Of a stretch of DNA of 64,000 bases, positions 17,757-25,397 are shown piece by piece. The translations under genes were made by a program, and so were the position numbers. Within the stretch, counting starts at the first letter, position 1; the number at the start of each line of letters is the position of its first letter. The notes under the pieces are model-generated. The model made no database searches, had not been told where the DNA came from, and worked only from the letters and a program-made list of their open reading frames with translations. Source of the stretch: Mucilaginibacter aquaedulcis (lineage in GTDB: Bacteria; Bacteroidota; Bacteroidia; Sphingobacteriales; Sphingobacteriaceae); assembly GCF_030409325.1 (NCBI RefSeq), contig NZ_JAUFPR010000001.1, forward strand, positions 186,001 to 250,000, read 5' to 3'.

Positions 17757-17829
17757 TGTCATGCTGAGCCTGTCGAAGCATGGTGGGTAAGGCCTTTGCG
17801 CTCGATCCTTCGACAAACTCAGGATGACA
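17757..17829. repeat. Inverted repeat of the TGTCATGCTGAG family
   Basis: TGTCATGCTGAGCCTGTCGAAG at the left (shortened pairing unit TGTCATGCTGAG) pairs with CAAACTCAGGATGACA at the right with few mismatches. The outer word is also seen singly near 709-729. Confidence 0.75.
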
Positions 17830-17844
17830 GCCTATCTACCGGGC

Positions 17845-17877
17845 ACACTTACGAAGTTTTTAAAACTTCGTAAGTGT
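17845..17877. repeat. Dispersed palindrome, copy 2
   Basis: 16-bp arms (17845-17860, 17862-17877) with central T. The inner 29 bases are identical to the palindrome at 3328-3360; only the outermost positions differ, and symmetrically. It abuts the 3' end of the helicase gene. Confidence 0.8.
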
Positions 17878-17884
17878 TTAATCA

Positions 17885-19309
17885 TTAGAGGTCATCCGCA
17901 GGGGCTGCGTAAAAACGGCCGTCGAAATTAACCAGGAACAATTCGGTGGTGGCGCGGGTTACGGCGGTATAAAACCAGCGTAAAAAATCCATATTGATCA
18001 TCTCATCAGTAACGTAGCCCTGGTCAACAAATACGGCATCCCACTGACCGCCCTGGGCCTTGTGGCAGGTAATGGCATAGGCAAACTTTATTTGCAGGGC
18101 ATTATAGTATGGATTAAGCTTTAGCTCATTATGCATAGCCCGTTTGTTTGGCAGGTGCGCGTAATCTTTCATCACTTCTTCGTAAAACCGCTTCTGATCG
18201 GCTTGTGATAACGCCGGCGAATCTGCATAAAGCGTATCAAGCAATATTTTACAGTCGAGCGTGGGGTCTTCTGCATAATCAATAAACTCTATCTGTACAT
18301 CAGCAAAACGGAAACCGTACATATCCTCTGTTCGGCGCACTTTCCGGATGCGGGCAATATCGCCATTGGCTATAAAGTTGGTACTGCTTTCGTCCTGATC
18401 CTGCAGCCAGAAATAGTTATTTTTTACTACCATGATCTGGTCGCCGCCGGTAAGTTCTTCTTCCCGGTACAGAATGCGGTTTCTGATCTGCCCGTTATAC
18501 AGGTTGGCGTTTTTATTGGAGCGACAAATGATCAGCGTACGGTCATAACCATATTTTCTGTAGGCATATTCAAGTCCTTCTGGTAAGCGCTCGCCCGTCA
18601 TTCTGAAAACATCTTTATAGCCTTTGGTAGTAACTTTGGGTGTGGTGATCTCTTCGGCCCTGATAATATCGCGGATGCGGGTGGCATTATACAAAATGCC
18701 CGAGTCTTTCCCCTGGCGCAGCACATCTGTCAGTTCGTACCCAAAAACATTTACGCCAAACTTGCTTTTCATGATATGCCCATCAAGCGCGGGGCTGTTT
18801 TCAGAGCCTACAGGGGGCAGCTGCGCGGTATCGCCCACCAATACCAGTTTACAGTTTTTATCATTATAAACGTACCGTATCAGGTCGAAAAGCAGCGAAG
18901 CCCGGCTCCCATTTGGCTCGTCAGAGATCATGGAAGCCTCATCAACAATAAAAAGTGTATCGCTGGCCAGGTTATCGGCAATGGCAAAACCATCGTCAAG
19001 ATTTAAAGCGGATTTTTTGCGGTAGATGCGTTTATGAATGGTATATGCCTTACGGCCCGAATAATTGGTAATAACCTTGGCAGCGCGACCTGTTGGTGCC
19101 AATAAAACGGCTTTATACTTATACTCGCGCAGTGCTTTTACCAATGCGCCCAATACAGTGGTTTTGCCTGTACCGGCATATCCCTTAAGAATAAAACATT
19201 CGTCGCCATCCTTACTTAGTAAAAAGCTGTGCAGGCGGTTAAACAGTTCCAGTTGCTGCCCCGTTGGCGGGTGCGGGAAAGCCTTGCGTATATGATCAAT
19301 TTCTGACAC
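17885..19309 (-). CDS. RecD-like superfamily 1 DNA helicase
   Basis: 474 residues from a GTG start at 19309. Walker A GYAGTGKTT at 43-51, Walker B FIVDEASMISD, motif III LVLVGDTAQLPPVGS, then a C-terminal UvrD_C_2-type part with TCHKAQGGQWD and motif VI VTRATTELFLV. It is shorter than RecD2 and lacks recognisable nuclease domains, fitting stand-alone RecD/Pif1-like 5'-3' helicases. Cytoplasmic DNA repair or recombination role inferred. Monocistronic. Confidence 0.9.
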   Translation of the reverse strand: MSEIDHIRKAFPHPPTGQQLELFNRLHSFLLSKDGDECFILKGYAGTGKTTVLGALVKALREYKYKAVLLAPTGRAAKVITNYSGRKAYTIHKRIYRKKSALNLDDGFAIADNLASDTLFIVDEASMISDEPNGSRASLLFDLIRYVYNDKNCKLVLVGDTAQLPPVGSENSPALDGHIMKSKFGVNVFGYELTDVLRQGKDSGILYNATRIRDIIRAEEITTPKVTTKGYKDVFRMTGERLPEGLEYAYRKYGYDRTLIICRSNKNANLYNGQIRNRILYREEELTGGDQIMVVKNNYFWLQDQDESSTNFIANGDIARIRKVRRTEDMYGFRFADVQIEFIDYAEDPTLDCKILLDTLYADSPALSQADQKRFYEEVMKDYAHLPNKRAMHNELKLNPYYNALQIKFAYAITCHKAQGGQWDAVFVDQGYVTDEMINMDFLRWFYTAVTRATTELFLVNFDGRFYAAPADDL

Positions 19310-19354
19310 CTTACAAAAATGCTGATAAGTAATTTAATTAAGCAGTATTAGTTA

Positions 19355-19362
19355 TAAATTTG
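19355..19362 (+). promoter_or_regulatory. -7 promoter box TAAATTTG
   Basis: Exact TAnnTTTG ending 3 nt before the ATG at 19366. It predicts a leaderless transcript and argues for ATG 19366 over the TTG at 19360 that overlaps the box. Confidence 0.5.
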
Positions 19363-19365
19363 ACC

Positions 19366-19830
19366 ATGGAATTTAATGAGGATAAAATAGAAGAGCAGGA
19401 TGGCGATTTTGTGGAGATATACTCCCAAAAGGCCATATTTTGGTTTTCGGTATTCAGTTTTATATATGGAGGCGTGTTGCTTATTATTAATTTAAGGGCA
19501 GCCGGCTATAAAAAGGCCATTGCCGAAGTAGCTGCCTTTATGATTGTTTACTACATCGCATCGGCCTTTGCTGTGATCGCTTTAAATATTAAGGTTGATC
19601 TGTCAACTATTAAAATGGCAAGTTCAGGTGTGCAGGTACCACCTGATGTAATGAAATCAATGCTGATACTTAGCGCGGTATCTATATTGATAAATGTAAT
19701 TGGCGGTCTGGTACTTACCCGCTACTTTTTCAAGAAATACTTTCCGGATGATGATTACTACCCGCGCCCTGTTTTACAGCCGGTTATAATTTTTATATTG
19801 ATATACCTTGCCTTTCGCTTTATAATGTAA
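19366..19830 (+). CDS. Four-helix membrane protein, unknown function
   Basis: 154 residues (MEFNEDKIEEQDGD at the start). An acidic N-terminal head is followed by hydrophobic segments near 22-42, 50-73, 97-118 and 132-152. YFFKKYFPDDDYYPR lies between helices 3 and 4. No known motif. It precedes the DUF3822-rsmD pair by 73 bp but each has its own -7 box, so co-transcription is uncertain. Confidence 0.65.
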   Translation: MEFNEDKIEEQDGDFVEIYSQKAIFWFSVFSFIYGGVLLIINLRAAGYKKAIAEVAAFMIVYYIASAFAVIALNIKVDLSTIKMASSGVQVPPDVMKSMLILSAVSILINVIGGLVLTRYFFKKYFPDDDYYPRPVLQPVIIFILIYLAFRFIM

Positions 19831-19886
19831 GTGACATATACCCTGTTCATTTTAATGGCACAATTAGGGTATCTGCCAAAAAATAT

Positions 19887-19894
19887 TACTTTTG
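19887..19894 (+). promoter_or_regulatory. -7 promoter box TACTTTTG of the DUF3822 gene
   Basis: Exact TAnnTTTG, 9 nt before the ATG at 19904. A TTG at 19892 that opens the frame earlier overlaps the box and is rejected as start. Confidence 0.5.
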
Positions 19895-19903
19895 TTAAAC
19901 TGC

Positions 19904-20716
19904 ATGAGCGAATATAATTACAACTACCACGATGATAACTTTAGCCTTGATGAGGCTGATAGTTATACTTTATTGATACAGATCGATAAAACATCGTTTT
20001 CATACGCTATTACCCATCAGGATAAACTGATTGCCTGTGCCGACATGCACCCGCTTGATGAGCTGAGCAACCCGCAGGAACTTCTTGATCTTTTATCGGC
20101 CAAATACAAACAGGTGGTTGTTGGCTTACCTGCCAACGGTTTCACACTGGTACCTCAGCATTTATTCAGCCAGGAACATATCGCCAGTTTCGCGCGTTTT
20201 CTGGATGTAAAAGCGAACGAAAAAGTATCGGCCCAGCAGCTTGATGCCGAAAATACCATACTGTACAAAACCAGCAATGATATTATTACCGTTGCCGAGG
20301 AGTTTGGCCTGCGCCATACCGTATTTAACTTAAAAGGATGGGTAGCAGCCTTAGCGCAGAATAACCCCGGTAACGCCGACCTGTATCTTGATATAAACGG
20401 CAGCCAGGTAACATTCGCGGCCTTTAATAATGGCAGACTTCGTTTTTTGAATAAATTTGATTTTAAAAACACCGACGAACTTGCCTATTTTACTGCCATG
20501 GTGCTGAAAGAGCTCCATATAGAGCCTGCGGATGCCCGCATCCATTTAAGCGGTGAGGTGGATACCGATGACCAGAGCATCAGTCGCCTGGCCGAGTTTT
20601 TTGGTTCGGTACAGCTTAACCAACTTCAAATTGTAAGCTTACCACGCGAAATAGAATCACACAAAATATTGTCACTCGCAGCTTTGTCTTTATGCGCATC
20701 ATTGGAGGTAGTTTAA
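19904..20716 (+). CDS. DUF3822 family protein
   Basis: 270 residues (MSEYNYNYHDDNF). Features expected of DUF3822: a conserved head, DKLIACADMHPL, a central DLYLDINGSQVTFAAFNNGRL strand pair resembling the actin-like ATPase fold, and a closing hydrophobic segment. The family is known in Bacteroidota next to rsmD, as here: the last 25 bases overlap rsmD, so translation is probably coupled. Molecular function unknown. Confidence 0.85.
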   Translation: MSEYNYNYHDDNFSLDEADSYTLLIQIDKTSFSYAITHQDKLIACADMHPLDELSNPQELLDLLSAKYKQVVVGLPANGFTLVPQHLFSQEHIASFARFLDVKANEKVSAQQLDAENTILYKTSNDIITVAEEFGLRHTVFNLKGWVAALAQNNPGNADLYLDINGSQVTFAAFNNGRLRFLNKFDFKNTDELAYFTAMVLKELHIEPADARIHLSGEVDTDDQSISRLAEFFGSVQLNQLQIVSLPREIESHKILSLAALSLCASLEVV

Positions 20717-21243
20717 AGGGTTTAAGGCTTAATCCGCCAAAAAATCTTCCAGTACGCCCTACTACAGATCTGGCTAAGGAAGCCCTATTTAATATTTTAC
20801 AAAATCAAATTGAGTTTGTGGATCTGAAGGTGCTTGACCTTTTTAGCGGCACAGGTAATATTTCAATGGAGTTTGCCTCCAGGGGCGCGGCGCAGGTAAT
20901 AGCCGTAGACCGCAGCATTCATTGTGTAAATTATTTAAAAGATGCCGCTCGCCAGCATAAACTGGAGCAAATTAAAACCTACAAGGAAGATGTTTTTAAA
21001 TACCTGCAAATAGAAACCGAACAATATGACCTTATATTTGCCGATCCACCTTACGATCTGAACAAGATCCCTGAAATACCTAAGATAGTTTTTGATCGCA
21101 ATATTTTAGCACCCGGTGCATTACTTATTGTTGAGCACCAATCCATGCAAAATTTGAGCAATCATCCGGCCTTTGTGGAGCAGCGCAAGTATGGGCATTC
21201 ATCATTCTCGTTTTTCAGGAACGCAACCGGAGAGCAGCTTTAA
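20692..21243 (+). CDS. rsmD: 16S rRNA (guanine-966-N2) methyltransferase RsmD
   Basis: 183 residues starting MRIIGGSLKGLRL. The substrate segment RPTTDLAKEALFNIL, SAM-binding VLDLFSGTGNISMEFASRGA and catalytic DPPY in LIFADPPYDL are diagnostic of RsmD. It methylates G966 in the small-subunit rRNA. The start overlaps DUF3822 by 25 bp. It ends 3 bp before the convergent DeoR gene. Confidence 0.94.
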   Translation: MRIIGGSLKGLRLNPPKNLPVRPTTDLAKEALFNILQNQIEFVDLKVLDLFSGTGNISMEFASRGAAQVIAVDRSIHCVNYLKDAARQHKLEQIKTYKEDVFKYLQIETEQYDLIFADPPYDLNKIPEIPKIVFDRNILAPGALLIVEHQSMQNLSNHPAFVEQRKYGHSSFSFFRNATGEQL

Positions 21244-21246
21244 CCA

Positions 21247-21993
21247 TTATACTTTTAAAATAGTTAAAGCCGTATCCTTAAATTGGCTAAGCTTTTCATT
21301 ATCGGCGTTGGTAATAATTGCCTGTACCTGGTTTATATCGGCAAATTTCAAATAAGTTTCGTTACCTATTTTGCTGCCATCGCACAATACATAAGTATAG
21401 GCGCTTTGGTTAATATAAGCCGTAGTAATATCTGCTTCCAGTTCGCTATTGGCAAACAAGCCATTGGCCGAAATACCATCTACTCCTAAAAAAGCCTTTC
21501 CTGCGCGGTACCTTGTGATATGCTCGTTAGCTATCCGGCCATGCGCGGCCTGCCTGTCGTTATTAAACTCCCCGCCTATAATATTCAGAGATACGGCACA
21601 GTGCTGTAATTCGTAAATAACCGGTAACGAATTGGTGATTACCTTTATCTTTTTATTTTTTATAAACTGGCACAGCCTGAAAACAGTACTGCCGCAATCC
21701 ATAAAAATAATATCGCCGTCATTAATATGTGCAGCAGCCTCGCGGCAAATGTCGTCCTTAACACTGGCGTTTTGGGCGGCTTTATTTACAAAGTCATGCG
21801 GTTTAGCCAGGGGATCAACCTTCATGGCGCCGCCATGGGTACGGTAGAGCAATCCGTCATTAGCCAATTGATTGAGATCTCGCCGGGCGGTGATCTCCGC
21901 AATATTCAATTCAAGCGCAAGTTCCTTAACATCAACCTCTCCTGTACGATTCAATTGTTCAAGGATCTTTTGTTTTCTTCTTTGAAAATTCAT
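21247..21993 (-). CDS. DeoR/GlpR-family transcriptional repressor
   Basis: 248 residues from ATG 21993 (MNFQRRKQKILEQLN); the frame continues upstream to a TTG at 22026 that falls inside the operator repeats and is unlikely. N-terminal helix-turn-helix (VKELALELNIAEITARRDLNQL, LLYRTHGGA), then the DeoRC sugar-phosphate sensor domain with IFMDCGSTVFRL and KAFLGVDGIS. It probably senses a phosphorylated sugar or nucleotide product and controls the divergent nudK operon through the repeats at 22011-22045. Confidence 0.9.
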   Translation of the reverse strand: MNFQRRKQKILEQLNRTGEVDVKELALELNIAEITARRDLNQLANDGLLYRTHGGAMKVDPLAKPHDFVNKAAQNASVKDDICREAAAHINDGDIIFMDCGSTVFRLCQFIKNKKIKVITNSLPVIYELQHCAVSLNIIGGEFNNDRQAAHGRIANEHITRYRAGKAFLGVDGISANGLFANSELEADITTAYINQSAYTYVLCDGSKIGNETYLKFADINQVQAIITNADNEKLSQFKDTALTILKV

Positions 21994-22010
21994 TTTAATA
22001 GCGTTAATTT

Positions 22011-22045
22011 GATCATTAATAATCAAAAATAATCATAAACAATCA
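22011..22045. promoter_or_regulatory. Four 10-bp-phased ATCA direct repeats (probable DeoR operator)
   Basis: ATCA occurs at 22012, 22022, 22032 and 22042, exactly one helical turn apart, three times as AATCA. The array fills the 58-bp gap between the divergent DeoR and nudK starts. Confidence 0.65.
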
Positions 22046-22051
22046 AATTGA

Positions 22052-22630
22052 ATGGATAAAATTAAAATATTATCAAAGGAGATTCTCTCCGATAATTGGT
22101 ACACCTTAAATAAGGTAAACTTTCAGGCAACACAAAAAGACGGTACCGTTCTGGAACTTAGTCGCGAGGCGTATGATCGTGGCAATGGCGCTACCATACT
22201 TTTATACAATACGGATAATAAAACAGTGGTATTAACCAGGCAGTTCAGGATGCCTACCTACCTTAACGGAAATCAAAGCGGGCTGCTGATTGAATGCTGT
22301 GCAGGCCTGCTTGATAAAAACAACCCGGAAGATTGCATAAGGCGCGAAACCGAAGAAGAAACCGGATACCAGGTTACCGATGTAAAAAAAGTAATGGAGG
22401 CATACATGTCGCCGGGATCAGTAACAGAGATCCTTTACTTTTTTGTGGCCCAATACAATCAAAATATGAAAGTGAGTAATGGCGGCGGCCTTGATGAAGA
22501 ACATGAAAATATAGAGGTACTGGAACTGCCTTTTAATACCGCCCTGCAAATGATAAATACCGGCGAAATACGTGACGCCAAAACCATTATGCTTTTACAA
22601 TATGCACAAATCAATAATTTATTAGCATGA
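22052..22630 (+). CDS. nudK: NUDIX hydrolase, GDP-mannose pyrophosphatase type
   Basis: 192 residues. The sequence follows NudK closely: [31 protein letters not shown], the atypical NUDIX helix ([23 protein letters not shown]), [11 protein letters not shown] and the C-terminal [15 protein letters not shown]. It hydrolyses nucleoside-diphosphate sugars to sugar phosphate and NMP. It shares an ATGA overlap with the next gene and is divergent from the DeoR repressor, which likely controls it. Confidence 0.9.
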   Translation: MDKIKILSKEILSDNWYTLNKVNFQATQKDGTVLELSREAYDRGNGATILLYNTDNKTVVLTRQFRMPTYLNGNQSGLLIECCAGLLDKNNPEDCIRRETEEETGYQVTDVKKVMEAYMSPGSVTEILYFFVAQYNQNMKVSNGGGLDEEHENIEVLELPFNTALQMINTGEIRDAKTIMLLQYAQINNLLA

Positions 22631-22947
22631 AAAACGAAGTTTTAACAATTTTAATAGCTGCCCCTTACCGCTCAGGCACCAATGATGATCCTGAACTGAT
22701 GGCCGAAAATTTAAGAAAAATGGAAACGGTGGCGCTTTCTATTTTCCGCTTGGGGCATGTTCCCATTATTGGTGAATGGCTGGCACTGCCTCTTTTAAAA
22801 CAAGCAGACTCAAAGCACCCGGGTGATGAGGCCTACGAGGAAATTTCGTACCCCGTATCACGAAGGATATTAACCAAATTCGACGCAGTATTGAGGTTAC
22901 CAGGAGCATCCAAAGGAGCTGATGGGGATGTAGCTTTAGCTATATAA
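22627..22947 (+). CDS. DUF4406-like / deoxyribosyltransferase-like protein cut short by an in-frame TAA
   Basis: 106 residues, overlapping nudK by 4 bp. [35 protein letters not shown] and [13 protein letters not shown] recall the DUF4406 / nucleoside 2-deoxyribosyltransferase-like fold. Codon 107 is TAA (22945-22947), but the same frame continues with RGIKVYYNLEDIIAV to a second TAA at 22993-22995, which is exactly the normal ending of this kind of protein. The TAA therefore looks like a recent nonsense change removing 15 residues. Function of the shortened product is uncertain. Confidence 0.75.
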   Translation: MKNEVLTILIAAPYRSGTNDDPELMAENLRKMETVALSIFRLGHVPIIGEWLALPLLKQADSKHPGDEAYEEISYPVSRRILTKFDAVLRLPGASKGADGDVALAI

Positions 22948-23032
22948 CGCGGCATTAAGGTGTATTACAACCTGGAGGATATTATAGCGGTTTAATTTAT
23001 GGGTGATGTGCGCAAACTTTAAAAATCATTAT

Positions 23033-23040
23033 TACTTTTG
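23033..23040 (+). promoter_or_regulatory. -7 promoter box TACTTTTG of coaD
   Basis: Exact TAnnTTTG, 27 nt before the coaD ATG. Confidence 0.5.
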
Positions 23041-23067
23041 ATCAGGCAAACACATCTCTAACCTACT

Positions 23068-23529
23068 ATGAAAATTGCTCTTTTCCCTGGCTCATTTGAT
23101 CCCGTTACCAAGGCACACGTTGATATTGTAAAACGATCTGTTGGTTTGTTTGATAAGGTGTACATTGGCATTGGAGCCAACAGCAGCAAACAGGGCCTTT
23201 TAAGCGTGGAAAAACGGGAGCAAATGCTCAGAGCGGTTTTTCAGCATGATGATCGTATACATATAGTAGCCTATGAGGGCTTAACAGTTAATTTTTGCAA
23301 AAGCATAGGCGCTACCTACATGATCAGGGGAATACGTACCGTGTCAGATTTTGAGTATGAAAAAGCCATAGCCCAGATGAACCACGCCCTTATGCCCGAT
23401 ATTGAAAGCATCTTTATAGTAAGCAAACCGGGCTATTCATCCATCAGTTCAACCATCGTGCGCGAAGTTATGCGCCACCATGGCGATGTAGCCCAGTTTA
23501 TTCCTAATGAGGCATTAGCTTATTTGTAG
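23068..23529 (+). CDS. coaD: Phosphopantetheine adenylyltransferase
   Basis: 153 residues. Nucleotidyltransferase fold with FPGSFDPVTKAHVDIV, in which the usual TxGH is TKAH, and the C-terminal ISSTIVRE (ISSTxxR) motif. RGIRTVSDFEYE and AQMNHALMP are typical CoaD. It makes dephospho-CoA from 4'-phosphopantetheine and ATP, the penultimate step of CoA synthesis. Its last 26 bp overlap the convergent NUDIX gene. Confidence 0.95.
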   Translation: MKIALFPGSFDPVTKAHVDIVKRSVGLFDKVYIGIGANSSKQGLLSVEKREQMLRAVFQHDDRIHIVAYEGLTVNFCKSIGATYMIRGIRTVSDFEYEKAIAQMNHALMPDIESIFIVSKPGYSSISSTIVREVMRHHGDVAQFIPNEALAYL

Positions 23530-24136
23530 CCAGATTCTCTTTATGCAGCACATCTAAAATTGATGGGAAGGTATTATCAATTATTGGCTCAATGTGTTCT
23601 TTTTCAAACCAGCGCACATCGGTAATGCCTTCTTCTTTTTGCGGCTTTAGCTTATCCTTGCCTTTGCTATCCATTTTAAACCAGTGCGTTTTTTTGAGCA
23701 CCACTTCGCCGCGGTTTATATAAACATGATAGGTTTTGCAAATTTTTTCTTTCAGCTTGCTCACTTTTATGCCGCACTCCTCCTCTACCTCACGTACGGC
23801 GGCCTCTTTCACCTTTTCGTCTTTCTCAATTTTACCTTTTGGCAAATCCCATTTATCGTTGCGGTAAATAAACAAATAGCGCCCCGCCGGATTTTTAACC
23901 AAACCACCAGCAGCCTCAATAAGTGTGATGCTTTTTTTCACAGACTTCATAAAAGCCTTAGCATCACCGCAGCGGATGTAGAATAAATTCTTCGGATTGG
24001 CTAATATCCACGTATAAATTATTTTCAAATCAAAGGTCTCTGCATCAAGCTTTTCATAAACTTCTGCATGAGCCGGTTCAGATTCCGTTAACAGGATCAC
24101 CTTTTGGTTAATATAAATTCTGTATTTTTGAGCCAT
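23504..24136 (-). CDS. NUDIX hydrolase
   Basis: 210 residues from ATG 24136 (MAQKYRIYINQKVILL); the frame runs upstream to 24214 but only through pyrE antisense sequence. The NUDIX box is canonical: G-x5-E-x7-REVEEECGI, beginning GKIEKDEKVKEA. The N-terminal ~65 residues are a separate domain seen in Bacteroidota NUDIX proteins. Substrate unknown. It is tightly packed: the start codon overlaps that of pyrE on the other strand and the 3' end overlaps coaD by 26 bp. Confidence 0.88.
   Translation of the reverse strand: MAQKYRIYINQKVILLTESEPAHAEVYEKLDAETFDLKIIYTWILANPKNLFYIRCGDAKAFMKSVKKSITLIEAAGGLVKNPAGRYLFIYRNDKWDLPKGKIEKDEKVKEAAVREVEEECGIKVSKLKEKICKTYHVYINRGEVVLKKTHWFKMDSKGKDKLKPQKEEGITDVRWFEKEHIEPIIDNTFPSILDVLHKENLATNKLMPH
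24123..24130 (+). promoter_or_regulatory. -7 promoter box TATTTTTG of pyrE
   Basis: Exact TAnnTTTG ending 4 nt before the pyrE ATG, inside the 5' coding part of the divergent NUDIX gene. It predicts a leaderless pyrE mRNA. Confidence 0.5.
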
Positions 24137-24791
24137 GTTTAATAAAAATGAGATAGAGCAGCAAGTAGCCGAATTCCTGCTGCAAATTAAAGCAATTAAA
24201 TTACAACCTAACAATCCTTTTACATGGGCGTCTGGGTGGAAATCACCAATTTATTGTGATAACCGTGTAACACTTTCTCATCCGTCTATCCGTACCTATA
24301 TCAGGCAGCAGTTAGTAGTTGCCATACAGGAAAAATTTGGCAGTGTGGGCTGCATAGCCGGAGTTGCTACCGCCGGTATTCCTCAGGGTGCTCTTGTAGC
24401 CCAGGAACTGGGTTTGCCATTCATTTATGTACGCTCAAAACCAAAAGATCACGGAACCGGCAGCCTGATTGAAGGTGATGTAACAACCACCGGCAAAAGA
24501 GTTGTAGTTATTGAAGATCTGATATCAACAGGCAAAAGCAGCCTTCAGGCAGTTGAAGCATTACGTGCTGCAGGCTATGAAGTAGCAGGCCTGGCCGCTA
24601 TATTTAGTTATGGATTTGATATTGCCGACGAAAATTTCAAACAAGCCAACTGCCCATACGTTACCCTATCAAACTATAATGCCCTGATCAAATACGCAGA
24701 AGAACACCAGTATATAGCCGATAAGGATGTTGCTGTGTTAAAACAATGGCGCGAAAACCCGGCAGGCTGGGGACAAATAGCTTCCAGCTAA
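24135..24791 (+). CDS. pyrE: Orotate phosphoribosyltransferase
   Basis: 218 residues. FTWASGWKSPIYCDNR at the N-terminus, VRSKPKDHGTGSLIEG (catalytic loop) and the PRPP motif VVVIEDLISTGKSS identify PyrE. It converts orotate and PRPP to OMP in pyrimidine synthesis. The next gene, an SRPBCC protein, follows after a dispersed repeat. Confidence 0.96.
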   Translation: MFNKNEIEQQVAEFLLQIKAIKLQPNNPFTWASGWKSPIYCDNRVTLSHPSIRTYIRQQLVVAIQEKFGSVGCIAGVATAGIPQGALVAQELGLPFIYVRSKPKDHGTGSLIEGDVTTTGKRVVVIEDLISTGKSSLQAVEALRAAGYEVAGLAAIFSYGFDIADENFKQANCPYVTLSNYNALIKYAEEHQYIADKDVAVLKQWRENPAGWGQIASS

Positions 24792-24804
24792 TTAGTATTG
24801 AGTT

Positions 24805-24847
24805 TGTCTGAACCTGGATTTATAGGATTTAAAGATTACCAGGATTT
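24805..24847. repeat. Dispersed sequence of the CTGAACC family
   Basis: GTCTGAACCTGGATT followed by ACCAGGATTTT, related to the inverted repeat at 11865-11935. Arms are short and imperfect. Confidence 0.45.
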
Positions 24848-24903
24848 TGATTTAATGCCATTTTTCGTAAAACGTACAGCATATTACGTATAACCCACAA
24901 AAG

Positions 24904-25299
24904 ATGACCAAGTTTACCAGTAATACCAGCATCAACAAACCTTTAAGCGAGGTTTATAGCTTTTTGGCCGATTTTAATAATCATCAGCAACTGATGCCTG
25001 ATAGTATTCAAGAGTGGGTATCAACTGCCGATGAGGCCAGTTTCAGTATCCCGAACATGGCTAAACTTTCTTTGAAGATCGAAAGCCGCATAACCGACAG
25101 GGAAATTGTAATTATACCGGCTTCAAAACCACCATTTAACCTGGAACTAAAATGGTCGTTACTTTTTGATAACGACCATACTGATGTGCTTTTCACCATT
25201 AGTGCAGATCTGAACATGATGATGAAAATGCTGGCATCAGGCCCCCTGCAAAAATTAGCTGATCATGAAACGCAAAGCTTAAAAACGATATTAAGTTAA
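24904..25299 (+). CDS. SRPBCC (START-like) family protein
   Basis: 131 residues. MTKFTSNTSINKPLSEVYSFLADFNNHQQLMP is the typical start of polyketide-cyclase/START-like hydrophobic-pocket proteins, and the C-terminal helix (MLASGPLQKLADHETQSL) fits. Ligand unknown; cytoplasmic. It may be co-transcribed with pyrE, although a repeat separates them. Confidence 0.8.
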   Translation: MTKFTSNTSINKPLSEVYSFLADFNNHQQLMPDSIQEWVSTADEASFSIPNMAKLSLKIESRITDREIVIIPASKPPFNLELKWSLLFDNDHTDVLFTISADLNMMMKMLASGPLQKLADHETQSLKTILS

Positions 25300-25316
25300 G
25301 CGTTCATAACCATTAG

Positions 25317-25397
25317 TTAATACACTTTTCTTTTATATGAATTATTGATAGCTATCACAACATTGATAATAATCAAAACGATAATTAATGCTCCCAT
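25317..25397 (-). CDS. Candidate 26-residue single-span membrane peptide
   Basis: Short frame from ATG 25397 to TAA at 25317: a hydrophobic run of about 16 residues (MGALIIVLIIINVV at the start) followed by a basic tail NNSYKRKVY. An A/G-rich stretch (AAAAAAAGACAG) precedes the ATG. It occupies an otherwise empty 371-bp gap. Coding is suggested only by the membrane-anchor pattern; it could be chance in AT-rich DNA. Confidence 0.3.
   Translation of the reverse strand: MGALIIVLIIINVVIAINNSYKRKVY

Larger units (their letters stand above)
17512..17884. other. Intergenic region made of repeats
   Basis: No gene seen in these 373 bases. They contain a T-rich stretch with repeated TTTTTAGACTTT-like words (17665-17735), a TGTCATGCTGAG inverted repeat and the second copy of the 33-bp palindrome. 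Confidence 0.6.
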
